A stretch of 11,545 bases of DNA from positions 1-11,545 of the forward strand of contig JAGVJV010000085.1 in the NCBI GenBank assembly GCA_020050965.1, read 5' to 3'. The first letter of the stretch is position 1, and the number at the start of each line of letters is the position of its first letter. This document shows positions 6,670 through 11,545 of the stretch, one piece after another. The notes beneath the pieces were generated by a model. That model searched no databases and was not told the origin of the DNA. It worked only from the letters and a program-made list of their open reading frames with translations. The translations under genes and the position numbers were made by a program. This DNA comes from Parachlamydiales bacterium. GTDB taxonomy: Bacteria; Chlamydiota; Chlamydiia; Chlamydiales; Rhabdochlamydiaceae.

Positions 6670-7551
6670 ATGTTTAAAAAACTCTATCGGAAAATTGCCC
6701 CTAATCCTCTCGATCAGCTGCTAAAAAAAGCTAAAGCGAGGGGGGACAAGAAGATTCTTCTATTTTGGAACAGGGGGCTCGGCGACATCGCGCTTGGGTT
6801 ATTTGCTATTGTGCATCAGATCCGCACCTTTATCCCGGATGCTCAGATCACTTTTTTGACCCGCCCAAATCTCAAAGATGGCTTTATTCTGCTAGGTGGA
6901 GTGGAGATTTTAGTAGCTCCGCAGCTCAAAAGAGGGGACAAGGTCGATGTGCGGACCCTGATCGACCCCTCCCAATTTGACCTGATCATCGAAAATCCCG
7001 ATCCTACCTACTGGGTCAAGTGGCAGCTGGGCAAGCTCACCCCGCTTCTCCATTGGCAACAAAAGTGGGATGTTCTATGCGAAAAATATGATCTTGATCC
7101 GAATGCCACTTATGTAGGCGCACATGTGCAGACTGAGACTGATTACGCCGAGTGGCGCAACTGGCCAAACGAATCATGGGCAGCCCTGTTTGAAAAAATC
7201 ACTAGCAGTGGAAAGAAAGTGCTTTTATTTGGGTTTGGAAATGAGCCGGCGTTTGATCTTCCTGGAGTCATTGATCTGCGCGGGAAAACTCCCTTGTTTG
7301 AGTTATTGTCGATCATCAAAAATCGGTGTAGCGCGCTCGTCGTTCCTGATTCGGGAGTGAGCAGCATGGTTTATTTCCTAAGCGTGTCTTTCCCTATCAA
7401 GCACATTTCTCTTTGGGCCGACCCAAACAATGGGATCTTGAAGCAGAAGGTTGCATCGCCGAATCCTCAACTTAAGGCTATTCCTCTGATAGGCAAAGAC
7501 AAAAACATCCGCAACATTACGGTCGAAGAGGTCTATGCACAGCTATCATGA
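6670..7551 (+). CDS. Divergent GT9-family glycosyltransferase-like protein
   Basis: A 293-residue protein of the heptosyltransferase fold. NRGLGDIALGLFAIVHQI (34-51) matches the N-terminal GD-containing signature (here GLGD), RNWPNESWAALFEKI (163-177) corresponds to the donor-side P-x-x-x-W region of GT9 enzymes, and VVPDSGVSSMVYFLSV (224-239) replaces the usual TNDSGPMHLA. The terminal Cys-rich cluster of WaaF proteins is missing and the protein is about 60 residues shorter than its neighbour, so it is a distinct relative rather than a recent duplicate. The histidine of the D-S-G-x-x-H motif is absent. The ATG is 3 bp after the upstream stop, with no Shine-Dalgarno, suggesting coupled translation; its 3' end overlaps the next gene by 17 bp. 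Probably adds a sugar to the same surface glycan; donor and acceptor unknown. Confidence 0.72.
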   Translation: MFKKLYRKIAPNPLDQLLKKAKARGDKKILLFWNRGLGDIALGLFAIVHQIRTFIPDAQITFLTRPNLKDGFILLGGVEILVAPQLKRGDKVDVRTLIDPSQFDLIIENPDPTYWVKWQLGKLTPLLHWQQKWDVLCEKYDLDPNATYVGAHVQTETDYAEWRNWPNESWAALFEKITSSGKKVLLFGFGNEPAFDLPGVIDLRGKTPLFELLSIIKNRCSALVVPDSGVSSMVYFLSVSFPIKHISLWADPNNGILKQKVASPNPQLKAIPLIGKDKNIRNITVEEVYAQLS

Positions 7552-8398
7552 AGATCAGGTGGGCTGTATCGTTTTGGCCGGGGGCGATGGGAGTCGTCTA
7601 GGTTGGAGTGGTCCCAAGGGGACGTTTCCGATTTTCGAAGGATTGACACTTTTTCAGCTTTTGGAGAAGCGTTTAGGATCTCTTAAGAATGTGGCTGTGA
7701 TGACCTCGCCACGGAGTGACGAGATCACAAGAGCTTCCTTTACTAGGGAAGTCGATTTTTTCACGCAAAATATGCTGCCGCTGCTCGATGCAGAAGGCAA
7801 AGCGCTCGATGAGTGGCGCCCCAATGGCAATGGCGAGGCGCTCAAGTGTTTTTATCGCTCTGGGCTATTTGAGAAATGGCGCAATCGAGGCGTTGAGTTT
7901 GTGCAAGTGATTTTGATCGATAATCCGCTGGCAGATCCTTTTGATGCTAAGATGATCGACATTCAGATGAAAACGGGGGCGGAGGTTTGCATTAAGGCGG
8001 TCCCTAAACTGCATCCTGACGAGAAGGTGGGAGTCATCGGAGAAAAAGGGGGAAAGGTATGTGTTGTAGAATACAGCGAAAATCCTCCGGCAGATTGGAA
8101 TCTGGCAAATACTGGCCTCTATTCGTTCACCATGGACTTCATCGAGAGAGTCAAAGATATAGAGCTGCCGGTGCATGGGGTGGCGAGGGATTTTCAGGGG
8201 CGGCCAGTGATCAAACGGGAGTATTTTCTCTTCGACGTTCTTCCCTACTCAGAAAAGACTGAGGTGATTCTCTATCCGAGGGAGGCCACTTTTGCTCCTC
8301 TAAAATCTAAAGAAGATATCCCAGCTGTGCAGCGCTCAATTCGTCTTCTTCTTGAAAAGGACGGGAAGTACAATCAGCAGTGCCAGTGCAAGCATTAG
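7535..8398 (+). CDS. AGX1-type UDP-sugar pyrophosphorylase, compact form
   Basis: Probably makes UDP-GlcNAc (or a related UDP-sugar) from UTP and the sugar 1-phosphate. The 287-residue protein shows the eukaryotic-type (UDPGP family) series of motifs: nucleotide loop LAGGDGSRLGWSGPKG (14-29), PNGNGEALK (96-104), IDNPLADP (128-135), VEYSE (178-182), NLANTGLYSF (189-198), FDVLP (233-237) and FAPLKS (253-258). This matches human AGX1-like enzymes better than bacterial GlmU or GalU. It begins almost at the nucleotide loop, so the N-terminal helical region of the roughly 500-residue eukaryotic enzymes is missing; the catalytic core seems intact. C. trachomatis has an AGX1-like gene (CT715, from memory). 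The ATG at 7535 is preceded by AAGAGG; a GTG at 7559 is a less likely start. It overlaps the upstream GT9 gene by 17 bp and the convergent membrane-protein gene by 63 bp. Confidence 0.82.
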   Translation: MHSYHEDQVGCIVLAGGDGSRLGWSGPKGTFPIFEGLTLFQLLEKRLGSLKNVAVMTSPRSDEITRASFTREVDFFTQNMLPLLDAEGKALDEWRPNGNGEALKCFYRSGLFEKWRNRGVEFVQVILIDNPLADPFDAKMIDIQMKTGAEVCIKAVPKLHPDEKVGVIGEKGGKVCVVEYSENPPADWNLANTGLYSFTMDFIERVKDIELPVHGVARDFQGRPVIKREYFLFDVLPYSEKTEVILYPREATFAPLKSKEDIPAVQRSIRLLLEKDGKYNQQCQCKH

Positions 8399-9025
8399 GA
8401 AGAGCATCCGCCAGTTGAAGATGTTGGTGATGGTATATTCTTGTCCCGATCGAAAAATGGTTCCCAGCTTTGTTCCAATCTCAGAATTAATGACCGTCGA
8501 GGGTATGTTGCCAACAATGGTTGTCCAAGCCAAAGTCCATAATCTCACACCTAAAAAGGCACATCCCATGTTGACAAGCCAAAAGGGAGAGAGGGGGATC
8601 ACTCGCAGAAAGAGCAGAAAGCTGGCGTCATTTTTCTTAAAATTCTTTTCTAGTTTTTTTAAACGATGACCTGCTTTCTTCAGGAAGAGGTCGCGACAGG
8701 GTCCTTTTGCGAGAAGAAAAACGATGCATGCTCCCAAAGTTGAGGCGATGAGGATATAAATTTCACTTAAGGGATGAGCGAAGAAGAAGCCGCCTGCAAT
8801 AGAGAGAAATACCCCGACTGGCAAGAGAAAAATGACGGTTAGTGCATAGAGGGCGATGTAGATAAAGGGGGAGAGGATCGGGTGAGAAGAAATGAACAGC
8901 ATCAGCTGCTTTTCATGGGCTTTAAGTGATTGCAATGTAAAATACTCAGGAAGATCAGAAAGGAAAAATCCGATCAGGGCGATGGCGATGATCAGTAGGG
9001 GAATCCATTTTTTCAGCGTGCCCAT
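8336..9025 (-). CDS. TVP38/TMEM64 (DedA-superfamily) membrane protein
   Basis: A 229-residue integral membrane protein with about five or six hydrophobic segments (roughly 7-23, 52-82, 88-106, 134-150, 162-180, 205-223). The VTT/SNARE-associated signature is clear at 139-179: FLRVIPLSPFW, then VNMGCAFLGV, then GNIPSTVI, keeping the Arg, Pro-x-Ser-Pro, Asn and Gly positions typical of the family. Family members are linked to lipid scrambling or flipping and to envelope homeostasis; the substrate here is not known. I use the ATG at 9025, two bases past the stop of the CPBP gene, since the upstream in-frame extension lies inside that gene and has no family character. It is the last gene of the transporter-CPBP-TVP38 operon. 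Its last 20 codons and stop overlap the convergent pyrophosphorylase gene. Confidence 0.88.
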   Translation of the reverse strand: MGTLKKWIPLLIIAIALIGFFLSDLPEYFTLQSLKAHEKQLMLFISSHPILSPFIYIALYALTVIFLLPVGVFLSIAGGFFFAHPLSEIYILIASTLGACIVFLLAKGPCRDLFLKKAGHRLKKLEKNFKKNDASFLLFLRVIPLSPFWLVNMGCAFLGVRLWTLAWTTIVGNIPSTVINSEIGTKLGTIFRSGQEYTITNIFNWRMLFLMLALALLIVLPVLFKKKTN

Positions 9026-9027
9026 TC

Positions 9028-10170
9028 CTATCTTCCAGTGAGGATCTCTCCAAAGCCAAGTGCAGCTAGGAAATAGCCACCGATCAAAGCGTGGGAGACA
9101 CAACAGCCAACTAAAGAGCCTTGTTGAGCATATAGCCATCCCCAAAGTAGGCCGCCTATGAATGCTGCTGCAGCAAAGAGGGGGGAGAGAAAGGCATGCA
9201 GGGCGGCAAAACAAAGATTAGAGAGGATGATCGACCAGAAGACGCGGTTAGGACTAGAAAGAGAGAATTTGATGCAGGTTTGCAGTGCTCCTCTTGCGAT
9301 AAATTCTTGAAGTGGGGTGAATAGGATATAGATGAGCGGTGGGAGGAGAACTTTGGTGAAGGCAGAAGGACCGCTGAGATCAAAAGCAATTATGCTCTTG
9401 CCTTGAAAAATGGGTACATACTTCACAAGATAGATTTTTAAAATCGTTCCAGCGATCAGAATGGGGATTGTGTATAGAACACCCTCAAGTATACATTTGC
9501 CCCATTTTCGTAAATTTAATCCATAATAACTGGGGGGGAAGATGCTGGTTTTTACCTGAAAAATGGTGATTAAGAAAATCAAGAAAATAGCAGGAATGCT
9601 AATGTAAGAGGTGATTTTGACTATTTGCGCATATTTGATAATGAAAGAAGAGACGAAAATCCATCCCGATAGAATTACCAAGATTTTAAACAGAAAATTG
9701 CCCATCTCTGCTTTGATTGTTTCCACTTCTAATTTTTCTTGCAGGGCTTTTACTGTAAATTCATTCGTTTGTCTGAGTCTTTGCGCGACGCTCGATGAAA
9801 TATTCTGGAGGATTTGAGTTGGGGTCTCTCCAGAGATTGAGATAAGTAGGAATTTTGAATCTTGATCTGCGACAATTGAAGCAGAGCGGGGGGATTTGTC
9901 GATCAGTGCCATTTCTCCGATCACTTCCCCAGGGTTTAAGCTTGCAATCTTTTGCGACTGGCCCGTCTTCTCTTCTTTTTTAAAGATCCCCACTTTGCCG
10001 CTCAAAATGAGATAGATCTCGTTTCCTCTATCGCCTTCGCGCATGAGATAGCCGCCACTCTGGATCTCGACCTCTTTGGCTATCGATAAGATCTTCTCGA
10101 TCTGTTCATCGGAGAGATTTTTGAACAGATAATTAGCCTTTAATAAACTAAATTTCTCTTGTTGATTCAT
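9028..10170 (-). CDS. Cyclic-nucleotide-binding domain fused to CPBP (Abi) membrane domain
   Basis: A 380-residue two-part protein. Residues about 14-130 form a CAP-like nucleotide-binding domain, with YLMREGDRGNEIYLILSGKV (41-60) and a phosphate-binding cassette including Glu86, Arg95 and Ser96 in GEMALIDKSPRSAS (85-98). A probable coiled linker follows (about 128-156), then a membrane part with seven or so hydrophobic segments (about 160-180, 187-205, 228-246, 272-286, 309-327, 330-347, 350-373). The C-terminal part carries the CPBP/Abi intramembrane protease motifs: QEFIARG (288-294) for EExxxRG, FAALH (321-325) and His360. The first glutamate is Gln288, which may weaken protease activity or mean a non-proteolytic role. 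The fusion suggests that ligand binding on the cytoplasmic side controls the membrane domain. The start overlaps the upstream transporter stop as ATGA; the TVP38 gene follows after 2 bp. Which nucleotide, if any, binds is unknown. Confidence 0.85.
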   Translation of the reverse strand: MNQQEKFSLLKANYLFKNLSDEQIEKILSIAKEVEIQSGGYLMREGDRGNEIYLILSGKVGIFKKEEKTGQSQKIASLNPGEVIGEMALIDKSPRSASIVADQDSKFLLISISGETPTQILQNISSSVAQRLRQTNEFTVKALQEKLEVETIKAEMGNFLFKILVILSGWIFVSSFIIKYAQIVKITSYISIPAIFLIFLITIFQVKTSIFPPSYYGLNLRKWGKCILEGVLYTIPILIAGTILKIYLVKYVPIFQGKSIIAFDLSGPSAFTKVLLPPLIYILFTPLQEFIARGALQTCIKFSLSSPNRVFWSIILSNLCFAALHAFLSPLFAAAAFIGGLLWGWLYAQQGSLVGCCVSHALIGGYFLAALGFGEILTGR

Positions 10171-11465
10171 ATGCGTAATTCTAATTCTTCGAGAGAATAT
10201 TGCCCTGTTTCAGGCAGATACCGATAACAGAAAAAGAAACTGAGCAGGCTGATCATGCCGTAGCATAGAAAGGTATTGCTTGGTCCTATTGCGCTGAGCA
10301 GGGTCAAAAAAGTGAGCGACATCAGCAGATTGCAGGCCCAATTAGCTCCGCTGGCAATCCCCATGGCAAGTCCACGAATATTGAGGGGATAGATCTCGGC
10401 GATCACAATCCAGAAGATGCAACCGATACTTGCAGCATAGAAGGCCACAAAGCTGAAAAGGCTCCAAAGAGTCAGCCATGGGGCGAGATTTAATCGAATG
10501 CTTAAGCTTAAAGCGAGCAGGCAGCCGGTCATCCCTCCAAGGCCCCAGAGCAGCAGTTTCCGTCTACCTAATGAGTCGACCCGAACCATTACTAGAATCG
10601 TCAAGAGGAAATTGATAAACCCTACTGCTGCAGTGAGTAGCATCTGGAACGAGGTGCTTTGATAGCCAAATCTTTGGAAGATCAACGGTGCATAGTAGAG
10701 GATAGTGTTAATGCCTGTCAGCTGTTGAATCGCAGCGAGCACAATTCCAATGATGAGCAGCCTTTTCATTTTGGGCTGAAAGAGCTCTTTCCAGTAGGTG
10801 CGCGGCTGTTTGATCGCTTCCTTGATCATCTCAAATTCAGCTTCAGCCTCTTCTGAGGTCTCTCGAAGCTTGAGCAGCACCTCTTTTCCCTTTGCCAATT
10901 GACCGCATTTGATTAACCAACGTGGACTTTCAGGCAAAAACGCCGAGCCTATCAAGAGGGCTCCTGCTGGAAAAACTCCAATGCCGAGCATCCAGCGCCA
11001 CATCTCTGATGGGCTGAAAAAAAAGCTAGTCAAGTAAGAGACCAAGATCCCTCCTGTGACGGCAATGGTATTGATAGCGACTAGCCGTCCTCGAAAACGG
11101 GCAGGTGCTAGCTCAGAAATGTAGAGCGGAGCCACATAACATGCCACGCCAATTGCGAGCCCGACTGCAAATCGGCCCAAGAGCAAAATAGAGAGCGAAG
11201 GTGCGAAAGCAGAGCAAAGGGTGCTAATTAAGAAAAGCATGGCATTTATGGCCAGGGCCGGCCTTCGGCCGATCTGATTGACGAGCTTTCCGCTGCAGAG
11301 TGATCCGATCAATGCCCCTAAGAGGACCACGCTGACGACCACTTCGGTCATAAAAGTGCTTAAGCCGAAAGATTCCTGGATAAAGAGAATAGCTCCGGAG
11401 ATGATCCCGGTGTCAAAACCAAATAAAAGGCCTGCTAAAGCGGCAATACTTGCGATTTTTTGCAT
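10167..11465 (-). CDS. MFS transporter, sugar-porter-like
   Basis: A 432-residue, probably 12-helix transporter of the sugar porter family. Family marks: LLFGFDTGIISGAI (13-26) in helix 1, GRR (66-68), PESPRWL (178-184) before the central loop, QQLTGINTILYYAP (247-260) in helix 7, DSLGRR (297-302) and PETG (418-421). The loop motif between helices 2 and 3 reads GKLVNQIGRR, with Asn63 in place of the usual Asp, and the helix-10 region reads GCIFWIVIAEIYP (348-360) where sugar porters usually have a proline-tryptophan pair, so substrate range may differ from xylose or arabinose carriers. The start at 11465 is the only reasonable one: a stop lies five codons upstream and helix 1 begins at once. 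No Shine-Dalgarno precedes it. It leads the three-gene minus-strand operon. Substrate unknown. Confidence 0.9.
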   Translation of the reverse strand: MQKIASIAALAGLLFGFDTGIISGAILFIQESFGLSTFMTEVVVSVVLLGALIGSLCSGKLVNQIGRRPALAINAMLFLISTLCSAFAPSLSILLLGRFAVGLAIGVACYVAPLYISELAPARFRGRLVAINTIAVTGGILVSYLTSFFFSPSEMWRWMLGIGVFPAGALLIGSAFLPESPRWLIKCGQLAKGKEVLLKLRETSEEAEAEFEMIKEAIKQPRTYWKELFQPKMKRLLIIGIVLAAIQQLTGINTILYYAPLIFQRFGYQSTSFQMLLTAAVGFINFLLTILVMVRVDSLGRRKLLLWGLGGMTGCLLALSLSIRLNLAPWLTLWSLFSFVAFYAASIGCIFWIVIAEIYPLNIRGLAMGIASGANWACNLLMSLTFLTLLSAIGPSNTFLCYGMISLLSFFFCYRYLPETGQYSLEELELRI

Positions 11466-11503
11466 ATGAAGTATAGTCTAGTGCTTTGAAATCAAAATTG
11501 CAA
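11450..11503. promoter_or_regulatory. Overlapping divergent promoter candidates
   Basis: Plus strand: TTGCGA (11450-11455), 16 bp, TATAGT (11472-11477); this predicts a leader of about 30 bases carrying the ribosome binding site of the gene at 11515. Minus strand: TTGCAA (11503-11498), 17 bp, TAGACT (11480-11475), or the overlapping TATACT (11475-11470), which would start transcription at or within a few bases of the transporter ATG. The two -10 elements share bases, as in known bidirectional promoters, so firing in one direction could exclude the other. Motif match only. Confidence 0.38.
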
Positions 11504-11514
11504 GGAAAGTGGCG

Positions 11515-11545
11515 ATGACAAAAGAGTGGCTCTATATCCCCAATC
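11515..11545 (+). CDS. Start of a divergent gene, cut by the window edge
   Basis: An ATG at 11515 opens a frame MTKEWLYIPN that runs to the window end without a stop. AAGGAAAG at 11502-11509 is a good Shine-Dalgarno sequence with a suitable spacing of five bases, better than that of most genes in the window, and a TTGCGA/TATAGT promoter candidate lies upstream. Ten codons are too few to identify the product or to exclude chance. Confidence 0.45.
   Translation, partial: MTKEWLYIPN

Noticed and set aside
8352..8669. A 105-codon plus-strand open frame inside the TVP38-like gene.
   Set aside because: The minus strand encodes the VTT signature over the same bases; the plus reading has no family resemblance.
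9026..9214. A 63-codon upstream extension of the TVP38-like protein, rich in Cys and Trp.
   Set aside because: It is an out-of-frame reading of the CPBP gene end; the ATG at 9025 follows that gene's stop by 2 bp and begins a typical membrane protein.
11247..11272. A GC-rich palindromic stretch (GGCCGGCCTTCGGCC) resembling a terminator stem.
   Set aside because: It lies inside the transporter gene, encodes part of helix 3 and its flanking loop, and has no T-tract.

Overview
The window reads as chromosomal DNA of a Chlamydiae bacterium, most likely one of the environmental (amoeba-associated) lineages rather than the Chlamydiaceae. The basis is gene content and order. A phosphatidylserine decarboxylase of chlamydial length lies beside an mnmE-nth pair, matching the nth-mnmE-psd neighbourhood I recall from Chlamydia trachomatis (CT697-CT699). 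ruvC and ruvA are adjacent without ruvB. There is an alpha/beta hydrolase resembling the chlamydial CHLPS/DUF818 family and an AGX1-like UDP-sugar pyrophosphorylase. Genus assignment is inference; no rRNA or other marker is present. The DNA is gene-dense with no insertion sequence, tRNA, rRNA or CRISPR array that I can see, and no intergenic gap above about 70 bp.

Layout, left to right. 1-380: 3' end of an unrecognised plus-strand gene. 421-1326: psd (+). 1315-5531: a tight minus-strand series transcribed ruvC, ruvA, CHLPS-like hydrolase, mnmE, nth. It combines Holliday-junction processing, base-excision repair and tRNA modification with a membrane-anchored hydrolase; two of its junctions are 4-bp ATGA overlaps, and it ends convergently with a 12-bp overlap into psd. 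5532-5598: AT-rich divergent intergenic region. 5599-8398: a plus-strand envelope-sugar cluster of a heptosyltransferase II-like GT9 enzyme, a divergent second GT9-like enzyme and a compact AGX1-type pyrophosphorylase. 8336-11465: a second minus-strand operon transcribed MFS sugar-porter-like transporter, cyclic-nucleotide-binding/CPBP membrane protein, TVP38/DedA-like membrane protein. It converges on the pyrophosphorylase gene with a 63-bp coding overlap. 11515-end: the first ten codons of a divergent plus-strand gene with a good ribosome binding site.

Functionally, the plus-strand cluster probably supplies and transfers sugars for the outer-membrane glycolipid, psd makes phosphatidylethanolamine, and the right-hand minus operon is a three-gene membrane module whose middle protein couples a nucleotide-sensor domain to a CPBP (Abi) membrane domain. 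The most notable features are this sensor/CPBP fusion (with an altered EExxxR motif), a heptosyltransferase-type cluster in a phylum whose classical members have Kdo-only LPS, an endonuclease III with a non-canonical cysteine pattern, and several gene starts where sigma-70-like promoter elements lie so close to the ATG that leaderless transcripts are possible.
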